From NCBI GenBank assembly GCA_014238325.1, contig JABABH010000056.1, positions 1 through 6,552 on the forward strand: a stretch of DNA of 6,552 nucleotides, in the 5' to 3' direction. Positions 1 to 5,860 of the stretch are shown here, in pieces; position 1 is the stretch's first letter; each line of letters opens with the position of its first letter. The translations under genes and the position numbers were made by a program. The notes beneath the pieces were generated by a model that saw only the letters and a program-made list of their open reading frames with translations, was not told the DNA's origin and made no database searches. Source of the stretch: Coxiellaceae bacterium (lineage in GTDB: Bacteria > Pseudomonadota > Gammaproteobacteria > Coxiellales > Coxiellaceae).

Positions 1-41
1 ATAGTCATGACTATTTTGGACCGATATACTATTATAGTCAT
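1..41 (+). promoter_or_regulatory. Palindrome, repeat and candidate promoter in front of the AAA/DUF4143 gene
   Basis: ATAGTCATGACTAT (1-14) is a perfect 14-bp palindrome, and its half ATAGTCAT recurs at 34-41, ending one base before the ATG. GACTAT (9-14) and ATAGTC (34-39) also face each other as an inverted pair. Two sigma70-like -10 candidates lie between: TATACT (25-30), and TATTAT (30-35), which sits 17 bp after ATGACT (7-12). Either would start transcription at about 37-42, leaving almost no leader. No Shine-Dalgarno is visible. The repeats are directly seen; a promoter or operator role is inferred. The window edge may cut off further copies. Confidence 0.45.
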
Positions 42-1256
42 ATGGAACGAAATTATACTCAAACCTTTTTAGACCACTTTTCTGAACATCGACAAATGGT
101 ATTTGTGATGGGACCCAGGCAATCGGGAAAAACAACAGTCGCTTACGACATGATTGCTCACAAGAAAACAGCACAGTATTTATCTTGGGATAATACTGAC
201 GACAGAGACCTCCTTTTACAAGGCACCAAAGCACTCGCTCATCATATGCAGTTATCCACACTGAAAGATATAAAACCCATCATATGCTTCGATGAAATTC
301 ATAAATACGCCCACTGGCGAGATTTATTAAAAGGTTTTTATGATAGTTACCCAGACAAAATACGAATACTAGTCACAGGTAGCGCAAAATTAGATGCTTT
401 TAGTCGTGGTGGTGACAGCTTAATGGGACGCTATTTTCCATTTCGGTTTCACCCTTTATCGGTTGCCGAAATTATATGCCATGAATTTTCTATAGAAAAA
501 GATCTTCTAACCGAACCTAAAAAAATCGATGATGATATTTTCCAAGCATTATGGAAATTTGGGGGCTACCCCGACCCATTCTTAAAACAAAGCCATACTT
601 ATCATAGGCGGTGGCAGAACTTAAGATCACAACAACTCATTCAAGAAGATATTCGTGATTTAACACGCATTCAAGATTTAGGGCGTCTAGAATTATTAGC
701 GGAATATATGAAGCAAAACGCTAGCAGACACATTAGCATTCACAACTTAGCAAAACAATTTCGCATCACAGATAAAACAGCACGTGAATGGCTTGCTGTT
801 TTAAAATCACTCTATTTCTGTTTCGAAATACAACCCTATTCTAAAAATATTAAGCGCTCCTTACTAAAAGAACCTAAATTTTATCTTTGGGACTGGTCTC
901 TGTGTTCTGATAACGGTTCACGTGCTGAAAATTTTATAGCATTGTCTCTGTTAAAGGCGGTTCACTATTGGAATGATATGGGATTTTCTGATTATAAATT
1001 ATATTATTTACGTGATAAAGAAAAGCGGGAAGTGGATTTTATAGTTATAAAGAATCACAAACCTTGGATGCTTATTGAAACAAAATACAGAAACAATCGC
1101 TCTATTTCGCCCCACCTATATTATTTTCAAAATCAACTTAAAGCCGATTATGCCATACAAGTGGTGATTGAAATGGATTATATTGACCAAACTTGTTTTA
1201 TTGGCCCAGAACCACTGATAGTGCCAGCAAAAACTTTTTTATCACAGCTGGTATAG
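42..1256 (+). CDS. AAA_14-type ATPase with C-terminal DUF4143 (PD-(D/E)XK nuclease-like) domain
   Basis: 404 aa, a normal length for this widespread but poorly characterised family, for which no single established reaction is known. The N-terminal ATPase domain (about 1-145) carries Walker A GPRQSGKT (24-31), Walker B ICFDEIH (81-87, with D84 and E85) and the sensor-like LVTGS (110-114). A winged-helix-like linker follows (about 215-260, including ISIHNLAKQFRITDKTA). The C-terminal part (about 290-375) has E296, then EVDF (D332) and IETK (E346, K348), the spacing of a PD-(D/E)XK core, so nuclease chemistry is possible but unproven. No signal peptide or membrane segment is seen, so it is probably cytoplasmic. 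The ATG at 42 fits the family N-terminus, which begins about 20 residues before Walker A, although no ribosome-binding site is seen; the next Met (19) would cut into the fold. It stands alone and is AT-rich (hand counts for 841-900 and 961-1020 give about 37% and 23% GC, against 47% for 3061-3120 in pckA), suggesting recent acquisition. The family call is firm, the role unknown. Confidence 0.93.
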   Translation: MERNYTQTFLDHFSEHRQMVFVMGPRQSGKTTVAYDMIAHKKTAQYLSWDNTDDRDLLLQGTKALAHHMQLSTLKDIKPIICFDEIHKYAHWRDLLKGFYDSYPDKIRILVTGSAKLDAFSRGGDSLMGRYFPFRFHPLSVAEIICHEFSIEKDLLTEPKKIDDDIFQALWKFGGYPDPFLKQSHTYHRRWQNLRSQQLIQEDIRDLTRIQDLGRLELLAEYMKQNASRHISIHNLAKQFRITDKTAREWLAVLKSLYFCFEIQPYSKNIKRSLLKEPKFYLWDWSLCSDNGSRAENFIALSLLKAVHYWNDMGFSDYKLYYLRDKEKREVDFIVIKNHKPWMLIETKYRNNRSISPHLYYFQNQLKADYAIQVVIEMDYIDQTCFIGPEPLIVPAKTFLSQLV

Positions 1257-1426
1257 GAATATTTCTAACCATATCGAACCATCGATTGATATACCTCTCG
1301 TGAATGACGATGCGAAGTGGGTGATTACGAGCGGTATACCTTTGTTGGGCTGGCGAAAAATAAATATTCGCTCAGGCACTTAAAAGAAAAATCGCGGTTG
1401 CCTTAAGCACCCCCATCTTGATGAGT

Positions 1427-1458
1427 CACTTCAAGGGCATGCTTCGCATCTTGAAGTG
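1427..1458. repeat. Hairpin with 9-bp outer stem (CACTTCAAG / CTTGAAGTG)
   Basis: CACTTCAAG (1427-1435) pairs perfectly with CTTGAAGTG (1450-1458). Inside, after three unpaired bases, ATGC (1439-1442) pairs with GCAT (1446-1449) around a TTC loop. No T-run follows on either strand, so a standard intrinsic terminator is not supported. It may protect or mark the 3' ends of the two convergent transcripts, or be part of a dispersed repeat. An alternative fold pairs GCATC (1446-1450) with GATGC (1460-1464), so the two structures exclude each other. Confidence 0.55.
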
Positions 1459-1482
1459 GGATGCGTATATAAGAACGTATCC
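1459..1482 (-). terminator. Hairpin 13 bases after the yggS stop; weak terminator candidate
   Basis: GGATGCGT (1459-1466) faces ACGTATCC (1475-1482) across an 8-base loop. All eight positions pair in the plus-strand RNA if one G-U is allowed; read on the minus strand, the direction of yggS, the same position is a C/A mismatch. It directly abuts the hairpin at 1427-1458, making a tandem pair beyond the end of the pckA-yggS operon. The lack of a U-tract makes an intrinsic terminator doubtful; RNA 3'-end processing or Rho-dependent termination are alternatives. Confidence 0.3.
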
Positions 1483-1495
1483 ATGATGTATGTCG

Positions 1496-2197
1496 TTATA
1501 TTGTTTCAAATATAGCCGCACCTATGCGTAGCATCGTGCTATGCGCAGCAATCGCTGCTTGAAAATCTTGTGAGGTGCCAAGCGAAAATGTGTCCCATGG
1601 CGCTAGATGCCCTGATAGTAACAGCTGTGCTTGAAGCTCTTGTTGTAGCGAATAAACTGACTGAAATACAAGCTTCTGCTGATGAAAGCTTTGTCGTCGT
1701 GCTGGTAAAGCCATCAGGCCACGCAATCTTAAACTATCCAACGACAATATGGTCTTGGCTAAGTCTAGGAGATCTTCCACACAAGCTCCATGCTTTTGTG
1801 GCTCTCTATCGATATTGATTTGTATGCACAAGTTCAATGGCGTGCTACGGCTTACTGCATAACGATGCAAGCGTTGAGCTATATCGATGGAGCTCACGCT
1901 ATGCACCCAATCAAAATTCTCTGCAATGACTCTGGCTTTATTGGATTGAACCGCGCCAATAAAATGCCACTCTAATGGCGCATATTGACGCAGGGTTTTA
2001 ATCTTAACAAGCCCTTCGTTTGCATAATTTTCAGCGAATCGATATTGACCCGCAGAGATGGCCTCTTTTATGCTCTGAATGCTACGGTTTTTTGTGGCCG
2101 CGAGCAGGGTCACGGGCACACCCGTACGCCGACACTCCTGCTCAGTTCGCTGAATGGTCTGACGAATAGCCGTCAGATTTCGAGCAACACCCGTCAC
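1496..2197 (-). CDS. yggS: YggS/PROSC family pyridoxal 5'-phosphate homeostasis protein
   Basis: A cytoplasmic single-domain TIM-barrel PLP-binding protein, known in this family to buffer PLP and affect vitamin B6 and amino-acid pools without a clear enzymatic reaction. Starting at GTG 2197 it is 233 aa, against about 234 for E. coli YggS, and puts the PLP lysine of LLAATK at K36, the E. coli position. Family motifs follow in order: ENYANE (56-61), EWHFIGAVQSNK (76-87), VHSV (98-101), QINID (126-130), RGLMALP (159-165) and the phosphate-binding end HSTMLRIGAAIF (219-230). Two positions depart from the usual pattern: H219 where glycine is typical in AAGSTM, and GTSQD where GMSxD is common. An in-frame ATG at 2242 would add 15 residues and overlap pckA by 44 bases; I prefer the GTG because it fits family length and lies one base after the pckA stop, suggesting translational coupling. 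yggS is more often found with proC or pilT genes, so the pckA partner is unusual. Confidence 0.93.
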   Translation of the reverse strand: MTGVARNLTAIRQTIQRTEQECRRTGVPVTLLAATKNRSIQSIKEAISAGQYRFAENYANEGLVKIKTLRQYAPLEWHFIGAVQSNKARVIAENFDWVHSVSSIDIAQRLHRYAVSRSTPLNLCIQINIDREPQKHGACVEDLLDLAKTILSLDSLRLRGLMALPARRQSFHQQKLVFQSVYSLQQELQAQLLLSGHLAPWDTFSLGTSQDFQAAIAAHSTMLRIGAAIFETI

Positions 2198-2198
2198 C

Positions 2199-3752
2199 TC
2201 ATCTATCTTCAAATAAAACAGGCCCCGCTGTTTTGATAGCATCAGATACGTTAAACTTCTCGAAGTTGGCTTGGAATTCCTGAATGAGTAGCTGCGCTTG
2301 TTGATGATAAGCCGCTTTGCTCGACCAAGTTTCCTGAGGATTTAACATAGCACTGGAAATACCAGAGCATGTTTTGGGAATACAAAAGCGAAAACCTGGC
2401 ACGGAAACAACACACTGATCTTTTAGCTCATCAGCAACAATGGCCTGAATAATACGTCGCGTCACCTTGATAGGGAACCTTTCCCCCCCGTTTTCATAAG
2501 AGCCGCCCGTCCAACCCGTATTCACGAGGTACACCGAACATCCTGTTAACTCAATGCGCTGCCATAATAAATCTGCATACACCGTCGGCATACGAGGAAA
2601 GAATGGCGCACCAAAGCAGGTGCTAAAGGTGGATTGTACTGCCTTTGCAAGACCCACTTCTGTACCCCCTACTAAAGCGGTATACCCACTTAAGAAATAA
2701 TAGGCAGCTTGAGCCTTTGTTAATTTCGCAACAGGCGGTAGGACCCCATACAAATCACACGTTAGGAATATTAAAGCATGGGGCTGTCCTGCTGCATTCG
2801 CATGAACACGCTTAGCAATATACTCTCTAGGATAGGCAGCTCGCGTATTTTGAGTCAACGTCGCGTCTTTATAATCAGGTATGCCCTCATCGTCTAAAAC
2901 AACGTTCTCCATAATGGCGCCATCTCGAATAGCATCCCAAATAACCGGCTCTTTATCCTGCGATAAATCAATACATTTAGCATAACATCCTCCCTCAAAA
3001 TTAAAAATGCCGCGCTCGCTCCATCCATGCTCATCATCACCAATTAAAAAGCGATCCGGATCAGCTGATAGCGTCGTTTTCCCGGTACCCGACAAACCAA
3101 AAAATAAAACGACATCGTCATCTATCCCCATATTAGCGGCACAATGCATGGGTAATACATTTTTTTTAGGCAACAAATAATTCAACACGCTAAACATGGC
3201 TTTTTTCATTTCACCCGCATATAGCATCCCAGCTAAGAGGACTCGCTGTTGGGAGAAATCAATAATCACTGCCCCATCGCTATTGACACCATCTTTTTTC
3301 GGATCGGTTGCTAATCCTGGCACACTTAAGACGGTCCAATGGGGTAGCATTTTCTCAGCAACATCGGTATCGATAAACAAGTGTTTCGCAAATAGATTAT
3401 GCCAAGCCGTTTCAGTCATCACCTTAACTGCAAGGCCATACTCCCTGTCCGCTCCAACGCGTAAATGTGAGATATAATGATCGCGCTGACCTATATAATC
3501 TTCAGCCCGCCGCCAGAGAGCATCCGCTTGAGCAGGAGCGATCGGTTGGTTAATGGTCCCCCAATCAACATGGGTCGCTGTGTCTTGATCTTTAACAATA
3601 AAACGATCTGCGCGAGAGCGACCGGTTCGCTTGCCCGTCGTGACTGATAACCCCCCCCGCTGGCTCAATATCCCTTCCTTATTCTGCAATGCATGCTCTA
3701 CCAAGGTATGGATAGGCAGATCCTCATAAATATTAATGGAAGATGGTGACAT
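2199..3752 (-). CDS. pckA: Phosphoenolpyruvate carboxykinase (ATP)
   Basis: Converts oxaloacetate and ATP to phosphoenolpyruvate, CO2 and ADP, the entry step of gluconeogenesis from TCA intermediates; cytoplasmic, metal dependent. From the ATG at 3752 it is 517 aa, within the range of the ATP-dependent family (E. coli 540). Seen in order: TGKRTGRS (39-46), the substrate/metal segment with Y178, K184 (GEMKK) and H203, the P-loop GLSGTGKTT (219-227, K225), the metal-binding DDEHGW (239-244, D240) and R304 in NTRAAYP. Y178, K184, H203, K225, D240 and R304 keep the relative spacing of E. coli Y207, K213, H232, K254, D269 and R333, so the enzyme should be active. The frame extends to a TTG at 3776, but AAGGAG (minus strand, 3762-3767) lies nine bases before the ATG at 3752, so that is the start. 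The gene contains G8, A8 and G7 runs (3651-3658, 3160-3167, 2473-2479 on the plus strand) with the frame intact. yggS follows after one base. Confidence 0.97.
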   Translation of the reverse strand: MSPSSINIYEDLPIHTLVEHALQNKEGILSQRGGLSVTTGKRTGRSRADRFIVKDQDTATHVDWGTINQPIAPAQADALWRRAEDYIGQRDHYISHLRVGADREYGLAVKVMTETAWHNLFAKHLFIDTDVAEKMLPHWTVLSVPGLATDPKKDGVNSDGAVIIDFSQQRVLLAGMLYAGEMKKAMFSVLNYLLPKKNVLPMHCAANMGIDDDVVLFFGLSGTGKTTLSADPDRFLIGDDEHGWSERGIFNFEGGCYAKCIDLSQDKEPVIWDAIRDGAIMENVVLDDEGIPDYKDATLTQNTRAAYPREYIAKRVHANAAGQPHALIFLTCDLYGVLPPVAKLTKAQAAYYFLSGYTALVGGTEVGLAKAVQSTFSTCFGAPFFPRMPTVYADLLWQRIELTGCSVYLVNTGWTGGSYENGGERFPIKVTRRIIQAIVADELKDQCVVSVPGFRFCIPKTCSGISSAMLNPQETWSSKAAYHQQAQLLIQEFQANFEKFNVSDAIKTAGPVLFEDR

Positions 3753-3761
3753 AAAAGCGTG

Positions 3762-3767
3762 CTCCTT
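3762..3767 (-). promoter_or_regulatory. Strong ribosome-binding site of pckA
   Basis: AAGGAG on the minus strand, nine bases before the ATG at 3750-3752. It lies inside the eight-codon extension that the longest frame would give from a TTG at 3776, and therefore argues for the shorter 517-aa protein. Confidence 0.8.
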
Positions 3768-3789
3768 GATTGACAATGATTAGAGCTCG

Positions 3790-3819
3790 AGTATATAGCA
3801 TCATAGGCAAAGACGTGAA
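3790..3819 (-). promoter_or_regulatory. Candidate sigma70 promoter of pckA-yggS
   Basis: On the minus strand TTCACG (3814-3819) and TATACT (3790-3795) are separated by 18 bp; an overlapping choice uses TATATA with 16 bp. Transcription would begin near 3783, giving a leader of about 30 bases that contains the AAGGAG. Just upstream on the same strand lies an imperfect inverted repeat (GACCTCAG facing CTGAGTC, 3820-3841), a possible regulator site. The hexamers are seen; activity is inferred. Confidence 0.45.
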
Positions 3820-3929
3820 GACTCAGGTCCGAGCTGAGGTCTATCAAAGTTGAGAAGCACCCCGTACAACCTCCGCGAGCCCATCGTATTCGTATGGCGG
3901 ATATTGCTATCCTACTCAAAGCACAAAAT

Positions 3930-3959
3930 TTGACTCATATAACGCTATGCTTACAAAAT
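3930..3959 (+). promoter_or_regulatory. Candidate promoter of yqgF-pyrB
   Basis: TTGACT (3930-3935) is five of six to the -35 consensus. At 18 bp spacing CAAAAT (3954-3959) is only four of six to TATAAT, so the pair is weak on one side. A second -10-like TATACT (3988-3993) nearer the gene has no good -35. The region is AT-rich and lies between divergent genes, so a plus-strand promoter must be here, but which hexamers are used cannot be settled by eye. Confidence 0.35.
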
Positions 3960-3974
3960 AATACGCAGTATTAT
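3958..3974. repeat. Inverted repeat ATAATAC-GCA-GTATTAT upstream of yqgF
   Basis: Two perfect 7-bp arms around a GCA centre, overlapping the likely transcription start of the candidate yqgF promoter and 33 bases before the ATG. Size and position suit a dimeric repressor operator. It could also form a short, AU-rich hairpin of low stability at the mRNA 5' end. Confidence 0.5.
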
Positions 3975-4006
3975 ATAAATTTTGAAATATACTATACCAT
4001 AAAGAT

Positions 4007-4477
4007 ATGATCATGAGTCACTTTGATCCACCCTACCCAACTGTGCTCGGCTTCGACTTTGGTATGAAACGCATCGGTATCGCCATAGGGCAGACCTTAA
4101 CGAAAACAGCACGCCCAGTGGCGATCATTAAGGCAACGCATGGAATCCCTGATTGGACGGTTATACAGCACCTCATCACAACATGGGATGCTGCCAGCTT
4201 GGTCGTGGGGATGCCTTATCATATGGATGGCAGTCAACAAACGATCACTCGATCAGCCATAAAATTTGCTCATAGATTACGCGCGCGATTTAACCAACCA
4301 GTCTATACTGTGGACGAAAGACTCACCACGGTAGAGGCGCGCCGCCAATACTTCGCTGATTCAACTCGCTCCAAAAGCCATAGAAGAAGCGTGCCATCAT
4401 GGGATAGTCTTGCAGCCAAACTCATCTTAGAACAATGGTTACAACAAGAGGCTCACGATGATACCGTCCGCTCATAA
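4007..4477 (+). CDS. yqgF: YqgF/RuvX family Holliday-junction-resolvase-like nuclease
   Basis: An RNase H-fold protein of 156 aa; E. coli YqgF is 138 aa and takes part in 16S rRNA 5' maturation, and the family is also annotated as a putative Holliday junction resolvase. The acidic active-site residues are in place: D17 in GFDFGMKRIGIAIG (15-28), E104 in VDERLTTVEAR (102-112) and D133 in SWDSLAAKLILEQWL (131-145). TARPVAIIKA (34-43), GIPDW (46-50) and VGMPYHMDG (67-75) match the E. coli pattern closely. The extra length is a few residues at each end and in the basic RSKSHRRS loop (121-128). The start could be the ATG at 4007 or at 4013; neither has a clear Shine-Dalgarno. The last 20 bases overlap pyrB, an arrangement known in gammaproteobacteria and indicating one operon. 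Confidence 0.95.
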   Translation: MIMSHFDPPYPTVLGFDFGMKRIGIAIGQTLTKTARPVAIIKATHGIPDWTVIQHLITTWDAASLVVGMPYHMDGSQQTITRSAIKFAHRLRARFNQPVYTVDERLTTVEARRQYFADSTRSKSHRRSVPSWDSLAAKLILEQWLQQEAHDDTVRS

Positions 4478-5393
4478 CGCCCTACCCTCCCACTTATTAA
4501 GTATGGCTTCACTGAGCAAAGCACAACTCTATCGCATCTTTGAGCGAGCCGAGTATTACACACAGCCCACAGGCTGGTCCGATATACTGAAGCATAAAAT
4601 CATCATTAACTTATTTTTTGAACCCAGCACTCGAACACGCTTATCCTTTGAAATAGCAGCACATCGACTAGGAGCGACGGTATTGAGCCCCGACATGGGC
4701 AGCTCATCTTTAAAAAAAGGCGAATCTTTGTCCGACACGATACAAACCGTAACAGCACTAGGGGCTGATATGATCGTGCTTCGGCATCCAGAGGCACACA
4801 CCCCTCATGCTATTGCACGCGACCTACTGTCTCATACTACCCTGATCAATGCAGGCGATGGCGATCACCAACATCCCACTCAAGCCCTCATTGATTTATT
4901 TACGATTCATCAACAGCTGATCAAACAACCCTCTGACTGGTCTCAATTGCGGATAACATGTAGCGGTGATCTTAAATATTCTCGCGCCGCCCATTCACTT
5001 ATCGACGGTCTACTCATCTTAGGCGTGCCCAAAATTTGCTTAGCAGCACCTGAACACTTATCCTACACAGCCTTATCCGACCCTCGCCTAAAATTATATG
5101 ACACACTGGAATCAGCGATAACAGATTCAGATATCGTCTCAACCTTTCGTCTGCAAAAAGAACGCATTCCTATCGATCAAGGCAACACGACGGCTGCGAT
5201 CAATCCTATTTGGACACTCAGCCAAAAGACGTTGATGCTCGGAAAACCATCTATCTATGTCATGCATCCCGGCCCCATAAATCGAGGAATGGAAATCACC
5301 TCAGAGGTCGCAGATGGTCCACGTTCTTTAATTCTGCAGCAAGTCAAAAATGGTATTGCCGTGCGCATGGCGATATTGGATCTATGGTCCTAG
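4458..5393 (+). CDS. pyrB: Aspartate carbamoyltransferase catalytic subunit
   Basis: Joins carbamoyl phosphate and L-aspartate to N-carbamoyl-L-aspartate, the first committed step of UMP synthesis; cytoplasmic trimer. 311 aa, typical for the catalytic chain. The carbamoyl-phosphate domain shows FFEPSTRTR (53-61), SSSLKKGES (82-90, K87), VLRHP (R109) and GDHQHPTQ (135-142, H139). The aspartate domain shows SGDLKYSRAAHSL (169-181, R176), FRLQKER (230-236, R231 and Q233) and HPGPINRG (270-277). The HPGPINRG and C-terminal pattern belong to the Bacillus/Pseudomonas-like type, whereas GDLKYSRAAHSL is closer to the E. coli GDLKYGRTVHSL segment. The ATG at 4458 is supported by GAGG six bases upstream, inside yqgF, so the two are translationally linked. 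No pyrI, pyrR or inactive pyrC homologue is next to it; the 467 bases after it are non-coding. No UTP-sensitive attenuator was recognised. Confidence 0.97.
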   Translation: MIPSAHNALPSHLLSMASLSKAQLYRIFERAEYYTQPTGWSDILKHKIIINLFFEPSTRTRLSFEIAAHRLGATVLSPDMGSSSLKKGESLSDTIQTVTALGADMIVLRHPEAHTPHAIARDLLSHTTLINAGDGDHQHPTQALIDLFTIHQQLIKQPSDWSQLRITCSGDLKYSRAAHSLIDGLLILGVPKICLAAPEHLSYTALSDPRLKLYDTLESAITDSDIVSTFRLQKERIPIDQGNTTAAINPIWTLSQKTLMLGKPSIYVMHPGPINRGMEITSEVADGPRSLILQQVKNGIAVRMAILDLWS

Positions 5394-5446
5394 TGCTTAG
5401 CATCCCGCGATCAGCCTCTACAGCTTGTTTTTGATCGTCATCTCTC

Positions 5447-5481
5447 TTGACCTTCTAACAACAACTTGTATAAGCAGTTGT
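5447..5481 (+). promoter_or_regulatory. Candidate dnaA promoter overlapped by an inverted repeat
   Basis: TTGACC (5447-5452) and TATAAG (5469-5474), 16 bp apart, are each five of six to the sigma70 consensus. ACAACT (5461-5466) and AGTTGT (5476-5481) form a 6+6 bp inverted repeat with the -10 box inside its 9-base centre, an arrangement expected for a repressor site. A start near 5481 would give dnaA a leader of about 380 bases, which is long, so a nearer promoter such as the TATACT at 5632-5637 may also serve it. Confidence 0.4.
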
Positions 5482-5654
5482 CTCGTATTGCTTTTTCATC
5501 TTAGCTTGGTCATGCTTTCAATCCTATCAGCATAATAGCGTATTTTCTTATAGACGCTCTCAGTCAGCATCGCTAAAATAACTGATTCACTAGGATATAT
5601 CGTCAATTCAAAACAAGTACAATGACGGGGCTATACTGCCTATGCATCTCGACG

Positions 5655-5684
5655 GGTTTGTGAACAAACCTACTGATACGTATC
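5655..5684. repeat. Two adjacent palindromes upstream of dnaA
   Basis: GGTTTGTGAACAAACC (5655-5670) has perfect 7-bp arms around GA. After TACT comes GATACGTATC (5675-5684), a perfect 10-bp palindrome. On the minus strand the first contains TTGTTCACA, one mismatch from the DnaA box consensus TTATNCACA. The pair could be DnaA or regulator binding sites for dnaA autoregulation or part of an origin; function is inferred from position only. Confidence 0.5.
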
Positions 5685-5860
5685 GCAGGCAACCGTGCAA
5701 GATGTTGATCATGCACCCCTTTCAGGAGATTGATGGCCGCGCAGCCTGCCTCCTTTTAGCCGCTATCGATCCTTGTCCACTGATGACAACGCGTGTCCTA
5801 AACCAAACCAGCAGAAGCTGTCGCTTTACCCAAACGAGTGAAGCCAGCAACGAGGAAATT

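Larger units (their letters stand above)
1257..1495. other. Repeat-rich intergenic spacer between convergent genes
   Basis: 239 bases between the stop of the ATPase and the stop of yggS. No convincing gene: one plus-strand frame stays open for about 53 codons up to the TAA at 1381-1383, but it resembles nothing I recognise. Short repeats are dense. GATGCGAAG (1309-1317) is inverted as CTTCGCATC (1442-1450). GAAGTGGG occurs at 1314-1321 and 1453-1460. CATCTTGA occurs at 1414-1421 and 1447-1454. TATACCT flanks a CTCGT/ACGAG pair near 1291-1345. Two hairpins at the right end are listed separately. It may be a decayed dispersed repeat or a bidirectional 3' end. Confidence 0.6.
5394..5860. other. 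Intergenic region upstream of dnaA; possible but unproven oriC
   Basis: 467 bases with no recognisable gene. The dnaA frame stays open back to the TAG at 5591-5593, but the encoded residues do not resemble DnaA. Present are a promoter candidate with an inverted repeat (5447-5481), a second TATACT (5632-5637), palindromes at 5655-5684 and four GATC sites (5409, 5433, 5707, 5768). Hand search for DnaA boxes (TTATNCACA) gives only one near match, TTGTTCACA on the minus strand within 5655-5670, and two poorer ones (TTGTCCACT at 5773-5781, and TTATACAAG on the minus strand at 5466-5474). No strong intrinsic terminator after pyrB is seen; CGATCA (5408-5413) and TGATCG (5432-5437) form only a long-looped weak stem. 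Confidence 0.4.

Noticed and set aside
252..260. TTATCCACA, a perfect DnaA box
   Set aside because: It is a single site inside the ATPase coding region, far from dnaA and without companion boxes, so it is most likely chance.
1222..1383. Open plus-strand frame of about 53 codons after the ATPase
   Set aside because: It has no recognised motif or ribosome-binding site, overlaps the ATPase end and is short enough to arise by chance; kept only as a remark on the spacer.
1570..2236. Three plus-strand open frames opposite yggS
   Set aside because: They mirror a well-conserved yggS gene on the minus strand and show no family motifs of their own.
3698..3919. Minus-strand open frame of 73 codons across the pckA promoter and 5' end
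   Set aside because: It overlaps pckA in another frame, covers the promoter and ribosome-binding site, and has a cysteine/serine-rich, non-protein-like composition.
4709..4715. TTTAAAA in the pyrB frame as T TTA AAA, a -1 slippery heptamer
   Set aside because: It encodes the conserved LKK segment that includes active-site K87, the -1 frame soon meets a stop, and no downstream pseudoknot was recognised, so programmed frameshifting is not supported.
5408..5437. CGATCA/TGATCG stem after pyrB as a terminator
   Set aside because: Only six base pairs around an 18-base loop and no T-run after it.
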